DNA of 47,977 bases, from positions 1 through 47,977 of the forward strand of contig JAFYRS010000078.1 of assembly GCA_017546845.1 (NCBI GenBank). Direction: 5' to 3'. The notes below the pieces were generated by a model. It did no database searches. It had not been told where the DNA came from and saw only the letters and a program-made list of their open reading frames with translations. How positions within the stretch are numbered: position 1 is the stretch's first letter; every line of letters starts with the position of its first letter. This DNA is from Akkermansia sp. (lineage in GTDB: Bacteria > Verrucomicrobiota > Verrucomicrobiia > Verrucomicrobiales > Akkermansiaceae). Shown here one piece after another: positions 14,162-21,607 of this stretch. A program made the position numbers and the translations under genes.

Positions 14162-15376
14162 TCAATGACGGCGGTTATTGCGACGCGCCGGCTTGGCCGG
14201 TTTGGCGGGTTTGCGTGCAGGAGCACGGCGGCGTGAGGCCTTCTTGCGGGGCTGCGTCGTCTTCTTCGGTGCAGGGTTAGCCTTAGCCGGGGGAGCAGGC
14301 GCAACCTTGACCGGCTCCGGCGGAGTCTCCACCACCGGGGCTTTCTGCACCTGCAGCACCGTGGCCGGGTTCATAACCCGGGCGTAGGCATCCACGCCAT
14401 CTGCCAGGGCGTTCACCACTTTAAGCTGGTATTCCTCCGAGCTCAGGCGCGTGCCTTCATCCGGGTTGGTAGCGTAGCCCAGTTCCAGCATAACGGAGGG
14501 GCAACGCAGCGAATTGAGCGGACTGAAATGCGACCGGCGGCAGCCGCCGTCTTCAGCCCCGGCTTTTTCCACCATGGCCGATTGCAGAGCCATGGCCAGG
14601 GCCATGCTCGACTGGCTGAACTCATGGCCGGGAAGCGGCTTTTCATTTTTTTCGCAAGGAGCCAGCGTGTAAGTCTGCGCGCCCTTCATATCGCTGCGAC
14701 CACTGTTGAGATGCAGACTGAGGAAAATGGCAGCTGGGGCTTCGTTGGCCTTGTCCACACGCACCTGGGGAGATTGGTATTGATTCTGCTCCTGCGTGAG
14801 CAGCACCTCGTAGCCACGCTTGCGCAACTCTGCCCCCAGGCGGGTCGCCACAGCCAGCGCCACATCAGCCTCTCGGGCATAAGCGGTTACCGAGCCGGTA
14901 TCATGCCCGCCGTGGGCGGGGTCAATCACCACCGTGCGCACGGCGCGGCGATTGACAATGTACGTAGGACGCAGCACCGGCTCAATCACCTGGAGCACAT
15001 CCATGCGCGACACCAGCAAATCACCGGATGCATCCTCCTGCACAGGATGAGAGAGAGCACACAGGCGCCCCTGAATGAAAAGCTCCCGCGGCGCAGGCCC
15101 GAAAACCAGCTCCACCTCGCCATTGCCCAGCATGCGCTGCCCCGCCACCTTGCGGCCCTTGGGCTGCAGCGGCATCAGCTTGTAGAAGCTGCGCAAATCC
15201 TCCAGCGGCACGTATTCCACACCGTCAATCTCGCGCACATGCCAGTTATTCACCGCAGCCGGGGCGGCTTTATCAGCCCCGGCCTGCGCATCTGCATTAG
15301 CCCAGGCCACCGGGGCAAGAGCCAGAAAAACCGGTAATGCCAACACTCCACATCTCCTTGCAACACGCGACAACAT
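14162..15376 (-). CDS. N-acetylmuramoyl-L-alanine amidase with basic tail (second of a tandem pair)
   Basis: 404 residues from the ATG at 15376. A signal peptide (to AWA, about residue 26) is followed by a domain shared with the upstream gene (REIDGVEYVPLEDLRSFYKL, about residues 48-67). The zinc amidase_3 domain follows: VVIDPAHGGHDTG (first His), EADVAL (Glu), FLSLHLNS (His) and the catalytic Glu in MLELGYATNPDEG. It cleaves the bond between muramic acid and L-alanine in peptidoglycan. The last 90 residues are Pro/Ala/Lys/Arg-rich and very basic, possibly for wall or nucleic-acid-like polyanion binding. The frame extends to 15466, but the ATG at 15376 overlaps the stop of the upstream amidase by one base (TGATG), fixing a coupled start. 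Confidence 0.88.
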   Translation of the reverse strand: MLSRVARRCGVLALPVFLALAPVAWANADAQAGADKAAPAAVNNWHVREIDGVEYVPLEDLRSFYKLMPLQPKGRKVAGQRMLGNGEVELVFGPAPRELFIQGRLCALSHPVQEDASGDLLVSRMDVLQVIEPVLRPTYIVNRRAVRTVVIDPAHGGHDTGSVTAYAREADVALAVATRLGAELRKRGYEVLLTQEQNQYQSPQVRVDKANEAPAAIFLSLHLNSGRSDMKGAQTYTLAPCEKNEKPLPGHEFSQSSMALAMALQSAMVEKAGAEDGGCRRSHFSPLNSLRCPSVMLELGYATNPDEGTRLSSEEYQLKVVNALADGVDAYARVMNPATVLQVQKAPVVETPPEPVKVAPAPPAKANPAPKKTTQPRKKASRRRAPARKPAKPAKPARRNNRRH

Positions 15377-16440
15377 CACTTTTCTCTGGAATAGGAGCTC
15401 ACTCGGGCCCCGGACATACTGGTGCGCACACGTCCGGAACCAGAAGTTGCGGACGCTACCTTGCATGCCGGTTTACACACGGTGTTATTATAGGCGACGA
15501 TACCCTGGCAGATGCTGTGCGCCAGCAGGTTCTGGTAGGCTCTTGTTGCCATCTTGCGGCACTCCTCGGGGTTGGAGACAAAACCACCTTCAAACAGAAT
15601 CGCTGGGCGCTGAATGGTGCAGAGCACCGAAAAACGCGCCCGCTGGATGCCGCGGTCAATAGCGCCGGAACTGCGGATGGCCCGACTGTGCACGGCTGTT
15701 GCGAGGGCAATATTCTCACTGTCCTGGTTATTACCAGCCAGATCATCAAACCGCCGGGAACGTGCAAAGGGAGAAGTGGTTCCCTGAGGAGCCAGCGTAA
15801 AGGTCTCTATTCCACTGGCAGCGCGGCGTCCGGAATTGTGATGTATACTCACAAACACGGAATCCGGGACACTGTTGGCAATGGCAACGCGCTGCTGCAG
15901 CGTCAGGAAATAATCACCATCGCGGGTCATCACCACGCGATACCCCTGGTTTTCCAGCATGGAGCGCAACTTGCGGGCCACAGCCAGGTTCAAATCCTTT
16001 TCCTTGGCATAAGCGCTCACCGCGCCGGCATCGTGTCCGCCGTGGCCAGGGTCAATCACCACCGTGCGCAAGCGGTTCTGCGCAGAGAAACGCGGGCGCA
16101 GCACCGGGTCAACCAGCTTGCGCATATCAACAGAGGAAATCATGAGTTCCCCCCCTTCCTCACGCACCGGGTGAGAAAGCACATAGCGGTAGTTATTCAC
16201 GTAGAAATCCTGCTGGTTCGCCTTGAGCGAGACCACGTGCTTACCGCTGCCGTAGGAAACGCAACCCGGGCGGCCTTTCTTCGGCGTGAAGCGGTAGAAA
16301 CGCCACACATCACTGAGTTTCACATACTCAACCCCATCTAATTCCGACACCGTCCACGTTCCCTGGGCACAAAGGACACCAGGCTGGCACAGCAGCAGCG
16401 CCAGCAGCAGAGTCAGGAGGTATCGCAGGTATTGTCTCAT
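15376..16440 (-). CDS. N-acetylmuramoyl-L-alanine amidase (first of a tandem pair)
   Basis: 354 residues. A signal peptide (ending about residue 25, VLCAQ) is followed by an N-terminal domain with SELDGVEYVKLSDVWRFYRF, the same layout as in the downstream paralogue. The amidase_3 domain has VVIDPGHGGHDAG (His133), KEKDLNLAV (Glu147), FVSIHHNS (His200) and FEGGFVSNPEE with the catalytic Glu. The C-terminus has a short Ser/Arg tail in place of the long basic tail of its neighbour. The pair is coupled by a one-base overlap and probably arose by duplication. The shared N-terminal domain may be a wall-binding or inhibitory module; I do not recognise it. Confidence 0.88.
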   Translation of the reverse strand: MRQYLRYLLTLLLALLLCQPGVLCAQGTWTVSELDGVEYVKLSDVWRFYRFTPKKGRPGCVSYGSGKHVVSLKANQQDFYVNNYRYVLSHPVREEGGELMISSVDMRKLVDPVLRPRFSAQNRLRTVVIDPGHGGHDAGAVSAYAKEKDLNLAVARKLRSMLENQGYRVVMTRDGDYFLTLQQRVAIANSVPDSVFVSIHHNSGRRAASGIETFTLAPQGTTSPFARSRRFDDLAGNNQDSENIALATAVHSRAIRSSGAIDRGIQRARFSVLCTIQRPAILFEGGFVSNPEECRKMATRAYQNLLAHSICQGIVAYNNTVCKPACKVASATSGSGRVRTSMSGARVSSYSREK

Positions 16441-16578
16441 TCCCTATAGCACCCATAATTTACCATTTCCGCGCGGCTGTCCACAAGTCCAAAATGTTTC
16501 AGTTTCCCATTTTGTTCGTCACCCGCCCCGACAACTTCACCCGGCCGCGCCAAGTAGGGTTTCTGACTGCGTTTTTGC

Positions 16579-16607
16579 TCGACACGGTCGAAAAAAAACA
16601 CTATAAT
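16579..16607 (+). promoter_or_regulatory. promoter of cmk, short-leader type
   Basis: TCGACA (16579-16584), a 17-base spacer and a consensus TATAAT (16602-16607). The -10 ends ten bases before the ATG at 16618, so the leader is only three or four bases. This is the best -10 in the window. Confidence 0.6.
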
Positions 16608-16617
16608 ACGCGCAAGT

Positions 16618-17262
16618 ATGAATCCTCCAGCCATCGCCATTGACGGTCCCGCTGCTTCCGGCAAATCCACCGTGGCAAAACTCATTGCCAAGGAGCTTGG
16701 GTTTACATTCATCAATACGGGCGCCATGTATCGCGCCGTTACCTGGTACACCCTGCAACAAGGCGTAAACCCGGCAGACACGGCGGCCGTGGAAGCCCTG
16801 CTGCCCGGTATTCCGCTGAGTTTCGGTAAGGATGGTTCGAACTCCACCGGTGTGTTTGAAGGCCGCGTGCTGACCACCGAGCTCACCGAAAAGAGCACGA
16901 ATGACAACGTTTCCGCCATTGCCTCCATTCCGGCCGTGCGCGCACTGCTGGTAGAAAAGCAGCGCGAGTACAACACCCGCGAAGCTGTGGTGATGGAAGG
17001 CCGCGATATCGGCACCGTTGTATTCCCGGATTCCCGGTACAAATACTTTGTGACGGCATCTGAGGAAGTGCGCGCCGCCCGCCGCGCGGCAGAAGGCATC
17101 ACCGATTCCATTGCCGAGCGCGACCGCAAAGACTCCCAGCGCGCCTGCGCCCCGCTCAAGAAGGCAGATGACGCCATGCTGGTAGACACCTCCGAAATGA
17201 GCATCGAACAGGTGGTTGAGCTCATTGCCTCCGACATCCGCACCAAACTTGCCGCCTGCTGA
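16618..17262 (+). CDS. cmk: (d)CMP kinase
   Basis: 214 residues. It phosphorylates CMP and dCMP to the diphosphates. The P-loop is GPAASGKST at residues 10-18, followed by FINTGAMYRAVTW, the CMP-binding MEGRDIGTVVFPD, and RAARRAAEGITDSIAERDRKDSQR of the lid. Length is normal. It heads a plus-strand operon with plsC (18-base gap) and recF. The order cmk-plsC is common in Verrucomicrobia and other phyla. Confidence 0.94.
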   Translation: MNPPAIAIDGPAASGKSTVAKLIAKELGFTFINTGAMYRAVTWYTLQQGVNPADTAAVEALLPGIPLSFGKDGSNSTGVFEGRVLTTELTEKSTNDNVSAIASIPAVRALLVEKQREYNTREAVVMEGRDIGTVVFPDSRYKYFVTASEEVRAARRAAEGITDSIAERDRKDSQRACAPLKKADDAMLVDTSEMSIEQVVELIASDIRTKLAAC

Positions 17263-17280
17263 TTCAAGCTTTTTCTCACC

Positions 17281-17907
17281 ATGAACCGTTCCCTACTCTA
17301 CCTCACCATCCGTGGTACTGCGAGTTGCTTCTTCAACTCCTTCTTCAACCTGAAGGTCATTAACCGCGAAAAGCTTATCGAGGAAGGCCCCTGTCTGATT
17401 GTGGCCAACCACCAGAGCTTCCTGGATCCGCCCCTCATCGGCGCACTCTACCGCAACGAGGTTTTCTTCCTGGCTCGTAAGACCCTCTTTGACGCCCCCG
17501 GTCTCAAGCAGGCCCTGCCGTACTGCAACACGATTCCCGTGGACCAGACCCGCCCGGATCCGGCCAGCATTATCCAGGTGCTGCGCACGGTGAAGAACGG
17601 TGGCCGCATCGTCATCTTCCCCGAAGGCTCCCGCTGCCCGGATGGCCAGATTCACGATGCCATGCCCGGCATTGGCCTCATCCTGAGCAAGCTGGCCACC
17701 GTGCCGGTGCAGCCGGTGCGCATCGAAGGCGCGTATGACTGCCTGCCCATTCACAGCAGCAAGCTGAAGTTCCGTCCCATCACCCTCTCAGTGGGCGACC
17801 CCATCCAGTTCACGCCGGAGGAACTCAAGGCCAAGGGCCGCGATGCCCAGCGCGCCATCGGCAAGAAGATTATGGATGCCATCCGCGCCCTGCCCACCGA
17901 GGTTTGA
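17281..17907 (+). CDS. plsC: 1-acyl-sn-glycerol-3-phosphate acyltransferase
   Basis: 208 residues. It adds the second acyl chain to lysophosphatidic acid, giving phosphatidic acid at the inner membrane. The acyltransferase motifs are visible: NHQSFLD (HX4D, His44 and Asp49), FLARKTLF (motif II) and VIFPEGSR (Glu115, motif III), followed by VPVQPVRIEG (motif IV). It belongs to the short PlsC group. It lies between cmk and recF, 13 bases before the recF start. Confidence 0.9.
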   Translation: MNRSLLYLTIRGTASCFFNSFFNLKVINREKLIEEGPCLIVANHQSFLDPPLIGALYRNEVFFLARKTLFDAPGLKQALPYCNTIPVDQTRPDPASIIQVLRTVKNGGRIVIFPEGSRCPDGQIHDAMPGIGLILSKLATVPVQPVRIEGAYDCLPIHSSKLKFRPITLSVGDPIQFTPEELKAKGRDAQRAIGKKIMDAIRALPTEV

Positions 17908-17920
17908 TTCACCAGCCCCC

Positions 17921-18973
17921 ATGCTCACCAACCTGCGCCTGAGCAACTTCCGCTGTTACAGCACCCTCCGCTGGAATATTCCGGCAGAGGGTGCCATTCT
18001 ACTGGGAGCAAACGCGCAGGGAAAGACCAGCCTGATGGAAGCCATCTGCTTTGCGCTCACGCTGCACAGCCCCCGCACCAGCAGAATGGACAAGCTGGCG
18101 CGCATGGGCAGCGGCCAGTTCGGCATTTCACTGGAGACAGAGGCCCACACCCGGAGGCTGGTCTGGGCAGAGCGCAAGCTCAACCTGCAGGTCAATGGCG
18201 CAGAACGCCGCGATTATGCCGACTTCCTGGCCGATACCCTGCCAGTCACCTGGCTGGCCAACAGCGATATGGGGCTGGTAAACGGCCCGGCAGAGGAGCG
18301 CCGCCGCTACCTTGACTTCCTGGGCAGCCAGTGGCACCCGGTTTACCGCCAGGCGCTGCAGGCATATCGCAAAGCGCTCAAGAGCCGCAATGCCCTGCTC
18401 CGCCACCCGCGCCGCAGCCAGGCAGCCCTGCGCAGTTATGCGGCACTCCTGGCGCAGCATGGCGAAATCATCATGCAGCTGCGCCACCAGTTACTGGAGC
18501 GGCTGCACCCGCACATTGCCCACCTGCACCGCAGTATTTCCGGCGGCGCAGAACAAGTCATGCTGCGCTACACCCCCTCCACCAGCCAGTCCCTGGCCGC
18601 TGCGCTGGAGGCCAGCCTGCAGTCAGACGAACGGGCCGGATTCACCACTGTCGGCCCGCACCGGGACGATTTCTCCCTGCTGATAGGGGGCATGAATGCC
18701 GCGGAGTTCGCCTCTGAAGGGCAGCAGCGAACGCTGGCCATAGCCCTGCAGATGGCGCAGGGAGCCATGCTTCAGGAAGAAACCGGGCGCGCCCCGATTC
18801 TGTTGATAGATGATATTTTCGGGGAGCTGGACACCGGGAGACGCCGCGCCCTGCTCCAGCAGCTGCCGGAAGAATCGCAGGTATTCATCACCACCACCCA
18901 ACTGGACTGGGTGGGTGACATGCCGCTCTCGCTCCCCGTGCAGCAGGTTCAAGGAGCTGCACTGCTCACTTAA
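17921..18973 (+). CDS. recF: DNA replication and repair protein RecF
   Basis: 350 residues. An SMC-like ATPase that helps load RecA onto gapped DNA. LRLSNFRCYSTL begins the protein, the Walker A is GANAQGKTS (about residues 29-37), the ABC signature is ASEGQQRTLAIAL, and the Walker B is ILLIDDIFGELD, with VGPHRDDF before it. The frame reaches back to 17843, but those 26 residues overlap plsC and are not conserved, so I start at 17921. The stop codon overlaps that of the convergent sufS gene. It sits apart from dnaA/dnaN, unlike in many bacteria. Confidence 0.92.
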   Translation: MLTNLRLSNFRCYSTLRWNIPAEGAILLGANAQGKTSLMEAICFALTLHSPRTSRMDKLARMGSGQFGISLETEAHTRRLVWAERKLNLQVNGAERRDYADFLADTLPVTWLANSDMGLVNGPAEERRRYLDFLGSQWHPVYRQALQAYRKALKSRNALLRHPRRSQAALRSYAALLAQHGEIIMQLRHQLLERLHPHIAHLHRSISGGAEQVMLRYTPSTSQSLAAALEASLQSDERAGFTTVGPHRDDFSLLIGGMNAAEFASEGQQRTLAIALQMAQGAMLQEETGRAPILLIDDIFGELDTGRRRALLQQLPEESQVFITTTQLDWVGDMPLSLPVQQVQGAALLT

Positions 18974-20184
18974 CGCAGCATATCCAGCGCCCGGGCAGTG
19001 GCAGAAAGCGCGGTTTCCACTTCCTCCATCGTGTTATACAAGGCGAAGGAGTAGCGGGTTGTTCCCGTGATACCCAGCGACTGCATGAAAGGCTGGCAGC
19101 AATGGTGCCCGGTGCGCACGGCAATCCCCATCTGGTCGAGCAGCGTGCCCAGGTCGTAATGGTGCACGCCCGGTACGGTGATGGAAATGAGCGCCCCGCG
19201 ATTCTCCCGCGTACCAAGGATGTTGACACCGAGTTCCAGCAGGCCGTCATACAGGCGCTGCGTGAGCGCCATTTCGTGCGCATCTATCTTTTCAAGGCCT
19301 ATTTCCTGCACGTAGCGCAGCGCCGCCGCCAGCACGATATTGCCACCGATGTTCGGCGTACCGGCTTCGTATTTGAACGGAAGCGTGTTGTATGTCGTGC
19401 GCTCGAAGCTCACCTCGCTGATCATTTCACCGCCACCCTGCCAGGGGGGCAGTTGCTCCAGCAACGCTTCGCGCCCCCAGAGTGCGCCCGTTCCCGTGGG
19501 CGCATACACCTTATGCCCGGAGAACACGTAGAAATCGCAATCCAGCTCCTGCACATTCACCGGCAGGTGCGCTGTGCTCTGCGCGCCGTCCACCAGCACC
19601 AGACAATCCGGGTTGTTGCGCCGGGCATCGGCAATAATCTCACGCACCGGGTTAACCGCCCCCAGCGCATTGGATATATACGGGACAGCCACCAGACGGG
19701 TGCGGGGACTGAGCAAACGGTGGTAGGTCTGCATGTCAAACCGGAGCTCAGGAGTAAGCGGCACGGGGCGCAGCACTGCGCCTGTGCGTTCGCACAGCAT
19801 CTGCCAGGGCACGATGTTGGAGTGGTGGGCATCCGTGCTCACCAGGATTTCATCCCCGGCACTCAGCATGCCGGAAAGAGCCAGCGTCTGAGACACCAGA
19901 TTGATGCCCGCCGTGCAGCCACTGGTGAAAATCACCTCACGCGCACTGGCAGCATGCAGAAAATCAGCCACGGTGGAGCGGGCCTTCTCGTGTTCCTCAG
20001 TAGCAACGCGGCTCAGGTAATGCGCACCGCGATGAATGTTGGAATTCTGCGCTTCATAATAACGGCGGGCAGCCTCCAGCACGCAGGCCGGCTTCTGGGT
20101 CGTGGCGGCATTGTCCAGATAAACCAGGGGACGCTTGCCGATTTTCGTATCCAGAATGGGAAAATCGTTCCGGTAATTCGTCAT
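18970..20184 (-). CDS. sufS: cysteine desulfurase, SufS type
   Basis: 404 residues. A pyridoxal-phosphate enzyme that takes sulfur from cysteine for iron-sulfur cluster assembly. Seen: YLDNAATTQKP, THIS-like NIHRGAHYLS, TDAHHSNIVPW, VDGAQSTAH, the cofactor Lys225 in FSGHKVYAPTGTG, and the catalytic Cys362 in RTGHHCCQP, all typical of group II (SufS/CsdA). No other suf genes are near. Its start codon overlaps the stop of the upstream gene by four bases (ATGA), so it is translated together with a conserved protein of unknown function. Confidence 0.92.
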   Translation of the reverse strand: MTNYRNDFPILDTKIGKRPLVYLDNAATTQKPACVLEAARRYYEAQNSNIHRGAHYLSRVATEEHEKARSTVADFLHAASAREVIFTSGCTAGINLVSQTLALSGMLSAGDEILVSTDAHHSNIVPWQMLCERTGAVLRPVPLTPELRFDMQTYHRLLSPRTRLVAVPYISNALGAVNPVREIIADARRNNPDCLVLVDGAQSTAHLPVNVQELDCDFYVFSGHKVYAPTGTGALWGREALLEQLPPWQGGGEMISEVSFERTTYNTLPFKYEAGTPNIGGNIVLAAALRYVQEIGLEKIDAHEMALTQRLYDGLLELGVNILGTRENRGALISITVPGVHHYDLGTLLDQMGIAVRTGHHCCQPFMQSLGITGTTRYSFALYNTMEEVETALSATARALDMLR

Positions 20185-21590
20185 TTCTCCTCCTCCATGA
20201 TATGCTCCACCATGCGCTCAGCAGATGCAGGCACATATTCACGCCACTTTTCATCGCCGGTTTTAATCATGCGGATAATATCCCGCGGGGTCTGGAACAG
20301 CAGTTTCTGATTGAAATACGGCACCTCCACGATGCAGCCGGTCTCGCGCAGGTGGCGGTACAGGTAGTGGTATTTCTCAGGCGCTTTGTAGGTACCGGCC
20401 GTCACAAACTCACCAGTGGTGCGGTTAATCCAGGGAGTCACGTAGAACTTGGTCTTATTCACGAAAATCTGCCCCATGGTGGCCAGAATACCACCGGGTG
20501 TATCTGCCCACTTGTCCTTGAAGATTTCGTTGAGCAGACCGATGGACAAGGCAATGGCCACGGGTTCGCTGGTATATTGGCTCAGCAAGCGGGAAAGACG
20601 GTGGAAACGGCCAATATTCGTCACCATCACCGTTTTGCCCTCGGCAGCCAGCGCTTCCACGCGGTCCAGGAACTCCAGCAAATCCACCTGCTCACCCCGC
20701 AGAAGGTTAGAGAGCGAGATTTCACAGATATCCACCACGCGTCCCTGCTGCTCTGCCGGAAGGCTTTCCAGGAACTTGTTGCGCACGCTATCCATCATTT
20801 CCAGATGAATGTCACAAAGCGGGCGGAAGCTGCCGCGCATCAGCACAATCGGGCGCTTATACAGGAAATCTGCAGGCTGCGCCACCGTGCCATCCGGGCA
20901 GAGGAGCGTTGCTTCCGTCAAGCCTGAGCGCACCAGTTCCAGCGCAAGGATGCGGTTATCAAACATGCCGAACCCGTGCCCGGAGAAACGCATGAAATCA
21001 ATTTCATAAAATTGCCGGTCCACATTATCCCCCACGCTCCGCACAAATTCCTCCATGCGGTCGCGCTTGTAGAACAAAGCATACAGCAGGTTCACCCCCA
21101 GCACACCCAGAATGCGCATCTGGACATCGTGATCCGGCACCAGCAGACGCACGTGCATCACAAAATCACTGGGAGGCTGGCCGGGTTTGAGCTGAAAACG
21201 CACGCCAATCCACGCAGACCACGGGCCGTTATCGCGATATCCCTTGGCCTTTACCGTGTTGCAGAAGGAAAAGAAGCAGGTATTCCCACCTCGCTTCTCA
21301 CCTAATCGGTTGATAAGCTGGGAATACTCGTAATCCATCATCTGCTTGAGACGCTCCTCCGACACATAGCGGCGCGCCTGGCCATAGAGCGTATCACTTA
21401 CGGTCATATCGTAAGCAGAAATTGTCTTGGCCACGGTGCCGGCTGCGCCGGATGAACGGAAAAACCAGTTTGCGGTCTCCTGCCCCGCACCAATTTCCGC
21501 AAAGGTGCCGTACACACCTTTGTCCATATTGATTTCAAAGGCCTTTTCCTGGGTGGCTGCGAGTGTTTGTGTCAGGGAATCCATTTGCAT
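20181..21590 (-). CDS. conserved protein of unknown function, coupled to sufS
   Basis: 469 residues, no signal peptide, probably cytoplasmic. The N-terminal KGVYGTFAEIGAGQETANWF and TVAKTISAYDMTVSD resemble a protein family I recall from several phyla, sometimes mislabelled as a TonB receptor or nicotinate-nucleotide adenylyltransferase; I do not assign either. It contains several well-formed blocks (CFFSFCNTVKAKGY; MRFSGHGFGMFDNRILALEL; MVTNIGRFHRLSRLLSQYT) suggesting an enzyme or nucleotide-binding protein. The ATGA overlap with sufS points to a linked role, perhaps in sulfur or cluster metabolism. ATG codons at 21590 and 21584 are both possible starts. Confidence 0.8.
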   Translation of the reverse strand: MQMDSLTQTLAATQEKAFEINMDKGVYGTFAEIGAGQETANWFFRSSGAAGTVAKTISAYDMTVSDTLYGQARRYVSEERLKQMMDYEYSQLINRLGEKRGGNTCFFSFCNTVKAKGYRDNGPWSAWIGVRFQLKPGQPPSDFVMHVRLLVPDHDVQMRILGVLGVNLLYALFYKRDRMEEFVRSVGDNVDRQFYEIDFMRFSGHGFGMFDNRILALELVRSGLTEATLLCPDGTVAQPADFLYKRPIVLMRGSFRPLCDIHLEMMDSVRNKFLESLPAEQQGRVVDICEISLSNLLRGEQVDLLEFLDRVEALAAEGKTVMVTNIGRFHRLSRLLSQYTSEPVAIALSIGLLNEIFKDKWADTPGGILATMGQIFVNKTKFYVTPWINRTTGEFVTAGTYKAPEKYHYLYRHLRETGCIVEVPYFNQKLLFQTPRDIIRMIKTGDEKWREYVPASAERMVEHIMEEEK

Positions 21591-21607
21591 GCAGAAAAGC
21601 TAAAAAG

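Noticed and set aside
19102-20310. Plus-strand open frame opposite sufS
   Set aside because: It is the antisense shadow of a cysteine desulfurase with all catalytic residues present on the other strand.
20181-21590. TonB receptor or nicotinate-nucleotide adenylyltransferase label for the protein before sufS
   Set aside because: There is no signal peptide, plug or barrel pattern and no HxGH nucleotidyltransferase motif, and nadD is present elsewhere (37835).
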